A DNA stretch of 64,000 bases from assembly GCF_004798865.1 (NCBI RefSeq), contig NW_025335268.1, positions 51,080,959 to 51,144,958 on the forward strand, in the 5' to 3' direction. This DNA comes from Varanus komodoensis (taxonomy: Eukaryota; Chordata; Lepidosauria; Squamata; Varanidae). The position numbers and the translations under genes are program-made. Below are positions 34,786 through 47,990 of the stretch, piece after piece (the first letter of the stretch is position 1; each line of letters begins with the position of its first letter). Below the pieces are notes generated by a model. The model saw only the letters and a program-made list of their open reading frames with translations. It ran no database searches and was not told the DNA's origin.

Positions 34786-36384
34786 CTATGAGCTCTCACT
34801 CATATAAATTATATTTGTTTGGCATCATCATTAGTAGTCTTTTGACATCACCATCAGGGATAAAAAGAGTATACTCATGAAACATATTATGCCTAATCAA
34901 GCTAAAATTAGTCATGACCAAGCCCAGCTGGAAGTGGGACAAGACTTGCTTGATCCATTGCTTTCAACAAACCTAATGTCTAGATTAAATTAAATCAATG
35001 TATTTAAATTTCAACAGCTTTTCAGACTAGCCTTCCACCCACACCTGACACCTGGAGTACAAAGCTGTTGAGTTGGAAGGAAACTGAAGGCTATTTCACA
35101 TCTATACACAGCCTTAATATTTATTTTAAACATTTTTTTAAAATTACAGGAATGTGACCATAAAACAATGCACTATGTCTCTTGGATATGATTGCAAGGA
35201 GAACCTAAGGCATGGCTGTTCATTTTCTGAATAAGGAACCTTTGCTATTCAGGATAAGACATTTTAATGGTGCACCCACTTCTTGCCAGGAAAGAGTTTC
35301 TAGCATGAGATTTAGCTTATTAAGGGCAACTGTTCAGCATCTATTTAAAAAAGAAACAGTTTCTTTTAGCAAATAAAAAATACATCTTTATCTAATTATT
35401 AATACAGAAAATACCAGGTTGAAAAGGATGATCACAACTTGTTGACCAGTAGTTATCAATATTTGAAGAAACCACATTCATATGGATGAGTCATCTCTGC
35501 TAAGCATGGTTTGGAATAAGCTAAACAAGTTCTTTCCCAAATGTCTAGAAAAATAACTTTTGTCTTTGCAAGTCCAACTCTGAATTTTGATTCAAAAGAT
35601 AATGTGAAATATAATGCAGCCTACTGTCATGCCTTTTCTATTTTCCCTGCCCCAGTGCTTACCTGGAGATTATAACAGAGGCAATAGCAACAGGGAGACC
35701 TCTCTGTGATGTCTCATACACCTGGAACCTGCAACACTGAAATACAACATCCAGGAACCCTAAGATACATAGCTTTCCAGTATAGCAAAGAACTCCATTT
35801 CCCAGAGTTCCCATTGCCTAGATGCTTGCTTCAGTATTCAAGATAAAGGGAGAGTTCTTTGCAATAGCAGTCACAAGTTATATAACCAAGAAAGGAAAGG
35901 AAGCCATTGGAGTGGCAGGGCCTTATGACAGAATAAACACACCATTATGAACCTTGCTGAATAAATTGTTGGGTGGGAAGTGAACTCTTACATTCACTAT
36001 AAAAAACAAGCTGCCCCACCCCCTCCTTCGCAGTCCCAAACTTGGTACAATCACTACTTCTTGGTATCTCAGCTAGAAAACTACCAACTAACTGAGGATG
36101 TTCTTGAACTTACAACCTGAGGGGGTACCAGGAGAGTCAAAGTCCCATCACTCAGCTTTGGTGAGAAAAGGAAAGACAAGAAAGTGAGACACTCCTAGAA
36201 AGGAACCCTCTTCATGCTGCAATGCCAGAACAGGGAAGAGCTGGCTCGATTAAGGCTCCTGGGAAGGCTTTTGGTCATTGGTCTGAGCAAGCTGTAGATA
36301 CTGCTGATCTTTCTGACAACCACTGGCTTTGTTTTTCCTGTGCCTAATTTGAACAGAAGCTGATTTTTACAGATATATACACAT
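34786..36384. other. Unique upstream sequence, nothing recognised
   Basis: No exon or repeat is identified. Confidence 0.4.
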
Positions 36385-36399
36385 TTTTATTGCTGGACA

Positions 36400-36635
36400 G
36401 TCATGCCAACCTTGCAGTTCGAAAGCATGCAAATGCAAGTAGATGAAAAGGTACCACTTCGGTGGGCAGGTAACAGCGTTCATGCACTTCGGTGTTCAGT
36501 CATGCCGGCCACATGACCACGGAGACTGTCTGCGGACAAACGCTGGCTCACTCGGCTAGGAAACGGAGTTGAGCACCGCCCCCTGGAGTCAGGCATGACT
36601 GGACTTAATGCCAAGGGGAAACCTTTACCTTTTCC
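36400..36635 (+). mobile_element. 5'-truncated tRNA-derived SINE with perfect TSD
   Basis: Same SINE as at 1,435, starting at the point that matches about 1,545 of that copy, so the tRNA-like head with its pol III boxes is missing. It is flanked by a perfect 15-bp target-site duplication, TTTTATTGCTGGACA (36,385-36,399 and 36,636-36,650). By eye there are about ten differences from the other copy in about 225 bases, several at CpG sites, so the insertion is fairly recent. Confidence 0.92.
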
Positions 36636-37379
36636 TTTTATTGCTGGACAATGTCTAAACTGTTGGTCCCAGAACTTGCATCAGGTCCTTTCCATGCTAT
36701 ATTAAAGGGAAAAAAAGAATAATCAATTACATGAAACTTTAAAATTTTCATATGAATGAGAACATTATAACCATGCTGATAATAATATACCCAGTGATCC
36801 AAGTGTAAAAGGCTTTAAGTAGGTTGGATAGGCTGTCATTTTAATATTTGGAGAGATTGCTATGCTGGCAGTTTTATGGAAATTTTTCACCCATATTATT
36901 TACATAACTTTACATTTATTATACCTGTACCTAAGAATCTTCTTCTGACTGTACTTAGTTAATCTGACTTGTGTTACACAACACAGGAAAACTGACTTTG
37001 ATGCAGTCAATGACTATTGAAAGAAAGACAGCCCTATTTGGAAATTACCAAAAAGGTTTTTTCCCTAAGTGAATGCTTAACAAACGTAGTAAGCATTCTA
37101 GTTATGGAAAACTTAAGCTATCAATCCAGGATTTAATTACAACAGCCTATTTTCTGGTAGTAAAATGAAACTGTACAGAGCAACTTTCCTCAGCCTGTGT
37201 CTCCCAATAAATGGAATTCATGTGAAATGGCTGATAGGTGCTATCAGTGAAAAGAATATAATATGGACGAGAGAGGTCTTTAGACCTTAGAGTGTATTTT
37301 TGATCATTCTGGGATACTTTTTATGACAAGGGCAAAGGTCTTCCCTGTGTACTTCATTCCACTTTTAAAATCTGGTTGC

Positions 37380-37480
37380 AGTGCTATGCACACTTACCTG
37401 ACCTAAGTTCCAGTTGGAAACAGTGCGCCTTATTTCTGAGTAGACACATATGGGATGCCACTGCAAAGAACTAAAATGGT
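37380..37480. repeat. 'AATCCTATGCA'-type short repeat
   Basis: 'gtgctatgcacacttacctgacctaag…ttatttctgagtagacacatatgggatgccact' matches a widespread reptile repeat whose usual form has 'ttacttctgagtagacatgcataggattg'. Confidence 0.6.
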
Positions 37481-38726
37481 TTGCGTTTTAGGTTGTAACC
37501 TAAGTCACATTGATAATATTATTTTATTTTTGAAAAAACCCAATTTTCTGCCTCAGGTCTCCCAAGCAGTTTACTATAAAAAGAAAAATATCACACAATA
37601 AGCTTCATATTGTTTTTCCCTAAAAAGCAAATAAGAAAGCAAGCAATGACTTAAAAAGGGACTGTAGCTCTTTAACAGTTTCACAGTGACTATATGTGAA
37701 AACAGCCTCAGCATTCCACCCCTTGCATGTGAAGACTTACAAAATAGACTAAACATGCATAGGATGGCACTGTTAATCTCCATGCGAGGAGGCTTTGACA
37801 GAGATCATGCAAAAGCTTGTGTCAAATGTTGCACTGGTATAAATGGAAGATCTGAATAGGCCCCCTCTGTTAGACATTTGTGAACTGCTATTGATGTAAA
37901 TTTGGGCACTGATTTGGAACTTCTCCAATTGCTGCTAAAGCTCAGAAAATGACCAATTTTGCAGAAACGCATTGTAGCTGAACATGAAAATTCTTGTAAT
38001 CCTGCAGCAAACTGACACCACACAAGTATCAGTAATGACTTATATATCAAAGAAATAACCCCCTTCTGAACTAAAGTTCCGAAAATATATAAGGAACAGT
38101 AGATGGAAGATTAATAAGAATGCCTTTGCTTTACTTTTGTTTAAAGCTTTTGTGTGTGGGGGGTGGGGGGAGGGAGTTACAGCTAATGCGATGATTCATA
38201 AAATAATCAAGGGAAAATTGCAGGGCTGGTTTTGGAATGAGGAGCCAAAAGAAATTATAAGAGATCCTATGGCTGGCAGTTTTTCAGGCAAAAGGGTTGC
38301 ACTCAAGCAAGATGAAATGTAAGATGTAGTCAGTAAATTAACTCAAAGGTAGAATTATTGCAAAAACTAATGGGTTGGATTCAGCAAGAATTCTGTAGGA
38401 AGGTTTTGAGCTAGCAAAATTTTCCTGCTTTGTCTATGTCTCCCCAAAATATGTTCAAGAAAAATAGGGTCCCATCTAGAATATTGTGTGTTTGCAGTGG
38501 GGTGCAATAATGCTGGAGATTATAGAGGAAGTGGTAAAAATTACTTCCCTGCCCCTTTTGTCAGCAAGAACATTCTGAGCAAAACTCCATTCAAGGATAT
38601 TCCTGCTGGCAGAATAAACATTCTGAAGCCATCTCAATATCTGGAAAGCAAAGCCCAATTCATTGGTTAGAGTTCATACAAAAAGAAATGACATGCTAAT
38701 AGAAATAATCACAACCTAATAACAAA

Positions 38727-38822
38727 CGGTGCAATCCAATGCATGTTTATACAGAAGTATGTTTTATTGTGTTCAATAGACCTTATTCCCTAATAAGTGT
38801 ATGCAAAACTGCAACCTAAAAT
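38727..38822. repeat. 'AATCCTATGCA'-type short repeat
   Basis: 'gtgcaatccaatgcatgtttatacagaagtatg…gtgttcaatagacc…aagtgtatgcaaaactgcaacct' is the same family in the opposite direction to the 37.4 kb copy. Confidence 0.65.
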
Positions 38823-40164
38823 ATTACAAGTCTTCTGGTAAAGAATGAGTTGGTTAGCTCAAATCAGTACACCTTGTCCCACTGTCTGTTGGCCTTCATT
38901 GTCCCATAGGATGAATACACACCAAATAGTGCTGTTGTGATAATGTAAACCACATTGAGAAATTCTCCATTCTATGTGACTTTTAAAGATACAGTTACCT
39001 TTTCAGAGTACAGGCCATCCTATGTCACTCTGTGCACAGGATCCTGATTTTAATCCTTTTGCAACTGTTTCTACAAGCTGGAATCACAATGAGAGAAAAA
39101 CACGGTATGCAAACAACAGAATTAGGTACTGACATTCTCTGCTTCAAAATGGAATGTTAAGACTTTCATTTACAATTAAATATTACCCTGTTATGTGTTC
39201 GATGTACGAATGTAATCAAAGGGAAGCAGCGTGCAATGCAGGATCCCTTGCTAATGTGACCACGATGGTGGAACATTGTGAGTATTCCACATATGTTTTC
39301 TTGAAAAGAAAAATAAGGTGAGGCTCTGGTCTATGGAATGTACCCATAAATGTTCCTAAATAGACATCACTGTTAGGAAATGTAACCTGAAGTATAAAAC
39401 CTGTAACCACTGTGACCAAAATCAGTTCTAAAAGTAACTAAAAGAAACTTGGTGGCTTGGTTTCTTATGGCATAGGCCCGAAACCACCACTAGAAACATT
39501 ATTTCAGTATCAACAAACTGAGATATTAAGGGAATTCACAAAAGGGAATAAAATACCACTCTTCAATTCACAGGTTAAGGTTGTTAGTAACAGAGTTGGA
39601 TTAAATATAGTTACTAATATGCAAGAGACTCTTTCCCAACCAAGGAAGCTCTCGACTGCTTTTCCCTCAAATTCTCTAAAATCCACCTCAAACAGCAATA
39701 AATGCCAGAAAGCAGCTCTCCTTACTGCTTCTGCCTTCTAGGATGAAGCTTTTTCAAGGAAGGTTGCTAAAGTTCCCTCAGACCTCTTCCAGTGATTGCT
39801 GGCTTTGCCACTCACCTGAAGCATCACCACAATCTGAGAGCTTGTCCTCCTACACCTCTCAAAAACAATCTCAGATTTTAAAGAACGGCATGGTCAGACT
39901 TGAAGGACCATCCTCTTTTCAGCATCCAGCTCTTTTATCTGACCAACCTATTGCCTGCCAATTGACTTCCAGTTTTCTCTGATTTTTTTTCAAAACTTGC
40001 AGCCGGAATCTCAAACCTGTCAATGTTATTTATGGACATTTTAATTGACAAAGTTGCTGACCAATCTGAACAAAGGCAGCTTTTCCCTCTAGTTATTTTC
40101 AAATTGTCATCCTAAATCCTTCTTTCCATAGCAACTGTAACTGAGGCAACCACTACTGTCTCAT
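38823..40164. other. Unique upstream sequence, nothing recognised
   Basis: Two adjoining plus-strand open frames (39,457-39,741 and 39,743-39,982) have no recognisable domain. See rejected items. Confidence 0.35.
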
Positions 40165-40345
40165 GCCCAATGTGGTGTTGTTATGTGCTGTCAAGTCATC
40201 TCCAACTTATGGCTACCCTATGAATGAGAGACCTCCAAAATGTCCTATCCATCGCAGCCCTGTTCAGCTTTTGTAAATTCAGGCCTGTGGCTTCCTTTAT
40301 GGAATCAATCTATCTCATATGCACAGTATCAACACCAGGATTATG
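40165..40345 (-). mobile_element. BovB-type 3' end, minus strand
   Basis: The plus strand reads GTTGTTATGTGCTGTCAAGT then 'catctccaacttatggctaccctatgaatgagagacctccaaaatgtcc' and 'cagccctgttcagctttt'. This is the reverse complement of the BovB 3' terminus, better kept than the 30.4 kb copy. Confidence 0.82.
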
Positions 40346-43221
40346 GCCTTTTCTTTCATTACAACTGCACTCAGAGGTCACTTACAACCTAAGAACTTCA
40401 AAAATATAGCTTTCCACATTGCCATCTCTTCCCCCAACAATGCATAGTTTTTGTTCATCCCCACACTTAACTTCAACATTTTAGTATTTCCATTCCCAGG
40501 GAAGCCTACACATGTTGAGATGTAGGTAGGTAGGCTTTCCCTTGCAGAAATACATATCTAACACATGGATGTTGGGGACAGGGCAAACTATGTAACCTCA
40601 GGGACACGGCTACTGGCAAGGTAGTCCTGTTGCCCCTTAATCACAGGGAACCCACTTCAAAGGTACAAATGCATGAGTAAGAACATGGGACTTACTGGTC
40701 TCAAAGGCTTGTTGCATAGTCCAACTTAATCCTTCTGATGACACTGTACTGCCAAGATGGTGGCTATATCACTGTTAGATCATGCTGGTACAATAATGTT
40801 ATGCCATCATAAATCAATGTCCATCTTTGTGTTCTGTAAGTATGAATGAGTAGACTATTGATCCAATCATCCTTCAGCATCTGTAGCTTAGTTGGCTTTA
40901 GAATAAGACAAAAAGGAATAGACATACAGGAGTAAAAAGAAGGCAAAAGTAAACAGAGAGAGAGCTCATTCCACAAAGTCTGGTGTCATCCAAAAGCAAG
41001 CATATGGAGATTATTTCTGTGTCTCATTTTTATTTTCCTGTATATAGATAGTATATTGCTATAATCAGCTTTTTTATAGTCAGGAGTCATGGTAACCAGT
41101 CCCTTGCTGGTTCAGAAGCACATTCTGGAATCTACAAAGTACAGATTATTTTCTATCATATTTATTTATTATAGTATGAACCATTGCTTTACTTTAACAG
41201 TAAGCATGAGAAATACAAAAGAAGGTAAGTTGCATGAGACAATACATTATCCTGCATCCATTATGGTATTTCTGAAAATTCAAAAATCTTGTTAGTTGTG
41301 TTTGCACTTTACATGCGAGTCTAATGTGAAGTATGCATACTAGAGTTTCTATATTTATTTACAGAGTATACTGCATTGCAAAGAATGTATTTTGCACCAT
41401 ACATTATGAAGGCATAAATAGCAGTCTTCAGGTTTGTATTCTTTATACTAGCAATAAGATACATGCTATAGCATATATGAATCAAAAGATTGCTAAAAAT
41501 GGGCAAGTTCTGTTGATTTCCAGAACTCTTCATCACACAAGAGTTGCAAAAAAGATGGTAGGGAAAGCAAGGAAGGGAAAAAAACCACCTAACTTAGCGC
41601 TGAAGTCAGAGAGTCCACATATTCAGAATCCCAAGATGATGTAGAAACTCTCCAGTTAAGTTTTGTAGGTCATGTGATGATTACTTGTTAGAACTGGAAC
41701 TGTCCCTGTGGTTGCTTGGAAAAAGAAAGAAAGATTGAATCATCCTTTTCTGAACATATAAAATCAGGCTGTTACTCAAAAGTGTTTCTTTCATAGGTAA
41801 AACACATAGGCTCTTGTACCCAGTGGTTTGTTTATTACTCAATGCATGCATTACACTAATATAAATTTTGTATTTTTTCTTATGGTCAACATGGATACCT
41901 CTGTATTTTGTCATATATTGAATTTTATTTCAATTTACAGAAAAAATAGATTCACTTTTTAAAGGTGAGTTGTTAAGAGAGCTAGAAACAACAGAGTGTT
42001 TCTGAATTCAGAGCCTGTCTGTATTCATAGAACTGTTGGATCATTCACGCTAGACAGATGCTGGGTCTGTAATGAATAGGGGTGGATGAACAAGAAAAAA
42101 TTGCATTCATCCGGATTATCTGAACATCAACTCATTGCTCTTTTTGTCTCATTTACCATCATCATTTGCGATTTCTGTTCAATTTGCATGCAATGGAAAA
42201 TTGTGCAAATTAAACATGACTTGCACATGATTGAACTGGAAAATTGTTCAACAATGTGTTTATTTTTCAAAGTTGCAACCTTTCCTGTAGGTTAAACTGT
42301 GAAATTGCAGAATCTTAAAATTGAGCAACTGAAAACTGCCTTTTTGATTTAAAAACCTGCACAGTTTTTGAACAATGACCATATGCTTTACAATTTGTGG
42401 ACATTCCTGGAATACACATTTGGGGTTGTGAATGCATCTTGCCTGACTACTTTGCAGGGACAAATGAAACGTCTAGGCGTCCTTACCTATGAACTGGCCA
42501 AACACTGCACTGCATACCTGCACCGGATGTGTGGTGGTAAAAGTTTCCATGCAACTTGGCAGATCCTTGGGTGCAGATGTTTGAAAAATTACAACTACAG
42601 CTGAGCCAAAATTCCTCAGAATACATTTTCCTCAGAAAAGTTCTGAAATTTTTCTTTTGTTAAACCGCAGAAATAAAAGGATAGTTTGCAGAATTTTATC
42701 CAAGTTTTATTCTTGATTTTTGGTGGAGTTTGCCTTCCGTCCCCCAGCAGTATGTTCTAGAGACATTGCTAGCTATTGCATATTGTGAAGGATGCAAAAT
42801 GGGGGCCAGCCTGCCATCAGACTTGATGCTGTTACCCCTTGCAGTGGCAGCACAAACAGAATTTGTGGAAGAAACAACACTATAGCTCTTGCCAATGGTG
42901 AGCCCAGCCTATGAGGAAACTTCTCTTTCCAGCTCTTTTCATTAGTATGCATATGGACTGTCTTTGTCCTGCAACGATGGTGGCACCCAGGACCACTTTT
43001 AGGCAAGTGCATGCATGTATTGTGCAATCACAATTATGGTAGTGACAAGCAGCCAGAATATCATGCCAGTACTGCAGGCGATAGTGATACACAAAGCTAT
43101 AATATTTGCAGATGTCATGCGAATCTCTACTTTCAAGACAATATAATGCACATTGTCCCGTTAATTTGTGTAAGCTTAGGGTGCCATTGGGACAATCTAT
43201 CTTAACATATTGTGGGCGTAT
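40346..43221. other. Unique upstream sequence, nothing recognised
   Basis: AT-rich; no exon, RNA gene or known repeat is seen over about 2.9 kb. Confidence 0.4.
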
Positions 43222-43448
43222 GCAGAGTCTATTATCAGTATCACTATCACATTACATTTATACCCCTTATTTCTTTCTCTTGCAAGGAACCCAAGGGGGT
43301 GTATAAGGTTCTTCTTTCCATTCTCTCCTCACATCAACAACCCTGTGAAGTAGATTAGACAGAGAGTCCATGACTGGCCCAAAGTTGCTCGGTGAGCTTC
43401 ATAGCTGAGTGGGGACTAGAACCTGCTCTCCAGAGTTCTAGTCCAGAA
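43222..43448 (-). mobile_element. Sauria-SINE-like element, minus strand
   Basis: The plus strand shows 'tctcctcacatcaacaaccctgtgaagtagatt', 'gactggcccaaagttgctcggtgagcttcatagctgagtggggactagaacc' and 'agttctagtccagaacc', the reverse complement of the SINE body. The tRNA head is mostly lost at the right edge. Confidence 0.72.
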
Positions 43449-43667
43449 CCCTGCATTTATTTGTTTTTCAGCGCCAGGCCAAGACCTTTTTATTTAAACG
43501 TTATTTTAATTAATTGATAATCTATTTATTGGTTTTATTCATTGCCTGGATGTATCCAATTGTTATATTTTTGTATTGTTATTTATTTGATGGAAGCTGC
43601 CCTGAGGCTTATGCGAGTGGGGCGGTATACAAGTTTCCCAAATAAATAAATAAATAAATAAATAAAT
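43449..43667 (+). mobile_element. L2-like LINE 3' end
   Basis: A plus-strand frame reads …RQAKTFLFK near 43,475, like the L2-type C-terminus (LKTFLF). It is followed by an AT-rich 3' UTR, 'ctgccctgaggcttatgcgagtggggcggtatacaag', and an (AAAT)n tail at about 43,641-43,667. It directly abuts the antisense SINE. Confidence 0.6.
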
Positions 43668-45009
43668 TTACCCTAGTGAAGGGTTTATTGAAACCTTCAC
43701 TAGGAGGGCAATGATTATGGAATGTTAGGAACATGTTATGAAAACTACCCACACCTAGACGTTATATAACTCTATTGCTGTACCTGTATTTTTCCCTTTT
43801 AGTCTATTAATATCAGCCCTGGAATCATACATAATGACAGTGCTTTAATTGGTATGGTACACCTGGTTCACAAAAGAAAACTAAATTGCTTAGGAAGCAT
43901 CTGCAATACAGCACACTATTCATTTAATTAATAGGCAATATGAACATATCAGGAACCTCTGAAAGGAAATAGTTTGTTTCTTCGTGAATGTAATGCTCTT
44001 GCTGAAAATTGAAACACCTAAATAAAAGGGAGGCAGTCATAAATCATTCTTTTCTAATGATCATTTCATATGTTTTCATGAATACTGTGCCAAATATGAC
44101 TGTTTTTCTCCAGAAAGAAACCATGGAATAGAACTGGCTAGAGTAATAGAAGGTGCTCTAACTCTCCATAACCCTTCAGGAATGTGGAAAAACCAGAGTG
44201 CAGCAGCTTAGAACAGCAAAGGGCTGTGTTTTAGTCCAGAGAAGTACTGATGCAAATGGGTGATGAGAACAACTGGGAATTCTACGGCAGTACATTAAAC
44301 CCCCAAGGTTGCCTACATCTGATCTATATACTTCTGGATTCCATTGTCCATTTCCCTTTATTTTATGCATTCACTCAGGATATAATTGATGTAGGAGCTG
44401 GAACTGAATAGCACATGGATATAAAAAAGTTCTATCTCTGGCAAATTGAGCCTGACCATACTGCATCTAACATCCAGGGAAGTACAATGATTCTAGGGCA
44501 GTACAATAGCCCCCCAAGGATCTAAAATGGTGGTATAGATCCTTCCAGGGTGTGAAATCTGGTCTTCTGCGATTCCCTGCATGGCTGTGTCTCCTTTCCT
44601 TAGTCTAATCCACTTTCTCCTAACCACTACCATGTTGGTGGGTTCTCAGTTTTTTCCAACATATCCCTATTTGAAAAGCCTGAAATACCTCTTTCTAAGT
44701 CTTAGCTACTGACAGAAAGACCTTCAAACTATATTATACTTGGTGGAGCTTTAAACTATAATATATATATTGGGGGGGGGGGGCGAAGGGGGTGTTACCT
44801 TTTCAGGCCCAACCCTTTGTGCCCTGTTGCCAATATCCAAAGTGGAATGCAGCTTCACCTGAAACTCCCCCTAAACTGTATTCAACCATAGCATTGTTCT
44901 AGAATAGAATTGTAGCTGGGGGCAAGACTCCAGCAATCAAGAGGATATGAAATATTTGAATGGCTAGGCCAGAATCTGCCGGACTGGAGTTATTAGAGAA
45001 CCTTCAGGT
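43668..45009. other. Unique upstream sequence
   Basis: Apart from a TA run followed by a G12 homopolymer (about 44,760-44,783) nothing is recognised. Confidence 0.4.
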
Positions 45010-45029
45010 TATGGGGTGGCAAAGAAATG

Positions 45030-45060
<31 letters not shown>

Positions 45061-45061
45061 A
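45010..45061 (+). mobile_element. LINE/SINE tail with (AAAT)n
   Basis: 'tatggggtggcaaagaaatgtaaataaataaa…' resembles the GGCRYATAAATAAATAAA tail of squamate LINE/SINE copies. Only the tail is recognisable. Confidence 0.45.
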
Positions 45062-45384
45062 GTGGAATTTCTCAGAATTTCAGGCAAATATAGCTGTCAC
45101 ATATACCTGTAGTGATCTCCATACTCAAAATTCCAGATCTTTGGGAGTGACACAGGCTTGGAGAAACCTCAAGTCTTGTCAAAATTAATCAGAGTCCTCA
45201 TTGAAGTTTGCCTTTGTTTGCTCATTTTCTATCACTTGCTTAAAGCTCTTATTCCACAGCCATATAATAGACAGCCTTTGGAGGAGTCATCTGCAATGGA
45301 CTTAAGTCACTAGTGCTGCAACAAGTGTATGATGAGAATATTAACTTTGGTGACCCCCCCCCTTAGAGCTTTGGCTATTGGGTG

Positions 45385-45412
<28 letters not shown>
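45385..45412. repeat. (GT)n microsatellite
   Basis: Fourteen GT units. Confidence 0.95.
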
Positions 45413-45417
<5 letters not shown>

Positions 45418-45435
45418 GGGCCAGACCAATCAAAG

Positions 45436-45530
45436 CAGGGGTGGGTAACTTGGGCTACCATGGAAAATGTAGAGGGTGTTGTGGACTAAAATAGCTGAGG
45501 ATCACAAGAAGTCCACCCCTGATCTAGAGA
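45436..45530. mobile_element. Fold-back MITE-like repeat
   Basis: GCAGGGGTGGGTAACTTGGG at the left is inverted relative to 'cacaagaagtccacccctgatctaga' at the right, with 'gttgtggacta' between. A worn member of a common squamate palindromic repeat. Confidence 0.6.
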
Positions 45531-47022
45531 GCCAAAATATATGCTATTGTTCCTCACAAGGCAATTACCATCAGTAACTTGCTTTTGCCCTTGCTATAGT
45601 TGTGCCATAATTTGATGCTTTTGGTGGAAAAGGGAAACATTTGCCAGAGACCAGCAATTCATCCCTAGAGACTTCATCTGTCTCTGGTTCACTAGTATCT
45701 CCCCAGTACCCCTTGCTCCCCATATCTCAAAAAGACAGTTCTGTAGCAGGAGAAAATGTACATCAAATGCCCCCTCCCCAAGTTACATCAGCCCAAGTTA
45801 TGCAGCTTCCTTTTTCATAGTCCCTCTGAACACATACAATTTAAATGGCCGCCTGCCACTGTTGAAAACTTCATGTATACAAATTGTCTATTGTCTTTTC
45901 CTGTTGTAATATTCAGCAGTACAAAAGGGTTTGTGTAACTGCTTGATGCTATCAAATGGGGTAAAAATACATTCTAGTCTCATTCTTGCGATTTAAAATA
46001 AAAATATTATATTATAAGCATCTTATAGGATTTGTGTTACATGGGCTTGAAAATACAGCAAAAGGTTGCTTAAAAGAACTTCACTGGTTTGTGAAGCCCA
46101 GCTGCCAACCAAATGGCAACTCTGTGTGCTTTTGAAAAGCTGAGGCATGAAATTCTGAAAGCTAGAATTTATAATGAAAATACCAGCTCAGGGATAATTT
46201 AAGGAGGATTACTGAACTGTTGCAATATACACAAAAGGCTGCATTTTTAAAATAAAAAAGCAGGATCAAAAGGTCTGCTGATCTGAAACGACAATTCTAA
46301 TAAAGTGTAGCTTAAATACTACTATCCTTTTAGAAACATTAACTATCAATCCTCCTTTCCAACATTTTCACCAAAAAAAAAAAAAAAATGGGGAAGATTC
46401 TTTATGCATTTCAGTGGGAATAGAACCAGCCTACACAATGCTGTTAGAGAACACACATTGGGCTGGCTTTATGATTCACTTAATGCATATGATGGAAAAA
46501 AGGAGTTTATGCACTATTGCTATGATTAAAAGGGAAGATTTCACTGTGGGACAAATATGCTTTTGTGTCGTTTTGAACAATAATCCCACAAATGTGGACA
46601 AACTTTAAGGCAAATGTAAAAGATGCTGATGTCCTAACTTTACTGAATGTAGAATTGGCATAGCATCCATGCTGTACTATCAAAAGTACCTTCCTGAATC
46701 CTTGTCAGTCTCTTGGGCTAGTGTCTCCAATTGACACGTTGTGTCACAGGGTTTTTTTGCCTTCAGTTTGTTGCCAGAGGCCATTTTGTGATTTCTGTCA
46801 CTGAGCATCTGTTCTAGAGTCCACATACTAACCTACCTCTTCTAGAAATGTACTTTGTTTCACAGCATGTCCATTTTCCTTTTTCTGTCTCCAAAACCTT
46901 CCATGGAAGAGACTCTTCAGCCTCTATGAACTTTAAGAACTAGCCCTCATTTTGCTGAAATATCCACAGTGTTAATTTCCTTTGTATGTTATTCATTTCA
47001 GAAATTTTCTATATAATGTTCT
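45531..47022. other. Unique upstream sequence, nothing recognised
   Basis: No exon or repeat is identified apart from a 16-base A run at 46,373-46,388. Confidence 0.4.
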
Positions 47023-47047
47023 TCTTCTTCATCATCATCATCATCAT
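47023..47047. repeat. (CTT)n(CAT)n compound repeat
   Basis: CTT units pass into six CAT units. Confidence 0.85.
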
Positions 47048-47864
47048 AATTCCAAAGCCATTCACAAAATTATGATAAAATTTCATGAAACCAATCAAGA
47101 TGAAAGTAATAAACCCAGAAAAATCAGGGGTAGCTGGTCATTTTCCTGAGAAATTTATTGTTTTCTTGTAGCTTTCTTGTTTTGTTTACCCAGGTGGAAT
47201 CAGGGAACAGCCTCTTCACTCCAGGGCCAAATGCATGTTCGTAGTACCCACATGAGTAGCCCTCAGTCTCAGGGCCCTGGAGTGGCCTATACAGGGGAGC
47301 AAAGTGGCCCCAGGAACATATCCAGGTCAAACATGGAGGGAGGGCAGCTGTGCTCAGAAAAAAATGCAGCCTTAATGCCCATGCCCCCCCCCCCGGGGTT
47401 ATTTTGGGCAGTGAGCTGGAGATGCAGTGGTGAAAACAAGGAAGAAGAAAAGGAAGAGGCCTGAGCAGAGGTCTTCAGCAGCACCGAGCCCAAAATACCC
47501 TGACTGCTGGTGCAAACCCTGGATGTATCCAGTGAATTTGGGTGGTGGAGAGCAGTGAGCAAGTGGTTCAATTCTAAAGGTTTTCTAAAGTAAGAAATTA
47601 CCAGGATGTACACATTGCTTTATAGATGGCAAGAAAAATCTTTTAGAAATTTAGATGTGAAAAAGAGCCTTGTCCATCCATAGGGGAATGTGCACATGCC
47701 AACCCATCTTAAAGGTAGGAGAAAGATGTGGCGAAAGTAATTCTGACTCCGATACTTTTCTGCAAGGGTAGGTGGACCCTGCTGCATGTAGACACCTCCA
47801 CCAACCTTGGGGAATCTTGTCTGCCTGTCTTTGTTGCTGGACAAGATGAGCAGAAGGTCCATCT
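47048..47864. other. Unique upstream sequence, nothing recognised
   Basis: A C12 homopolymer lies at about 47,384-47,395. The surrounding frames have no recognisable domain. Confidence 0.4.
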
Positions 47865-47990
47865 TGTGCTATATTCACCTCCTGCTCCGAGGTTTCAATA
47901 AGCATCCAACTGGCCACTGTGGGAACAGGATGATGGACTAAGTGGACCTTAGCTCTTAGCCCACATGGTTCTCCTTATGTTAGTATGTTG
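47865..47990. repeat. Worn interspersed repeat ('ACTGTGGGAACAGGATG' type)
   Basis: 'ggccactgtgggaacaggatgatggactaagtggacc…ggttctccttatgtta' is a block I recognise as common in reptile repeats. Family and strand are uncertain. Confidence 0.45.

Noticed and set aside
39457-39982. Two adjoining plus-strand frames of 94 and 79 codons
   Set aside because: No domain, splice signal or family could be recognised, and codon usage looks like ordinary intergenic DNA. Could be a worn repeat, but not supportable as a gene.
47177-47464. Plus-strand frame of 95 codons ending in a Glu/Lys-rich tail
   Set aside because: No homology. It is crossed by a poly-C homopolymer and an equally long antisense frame.
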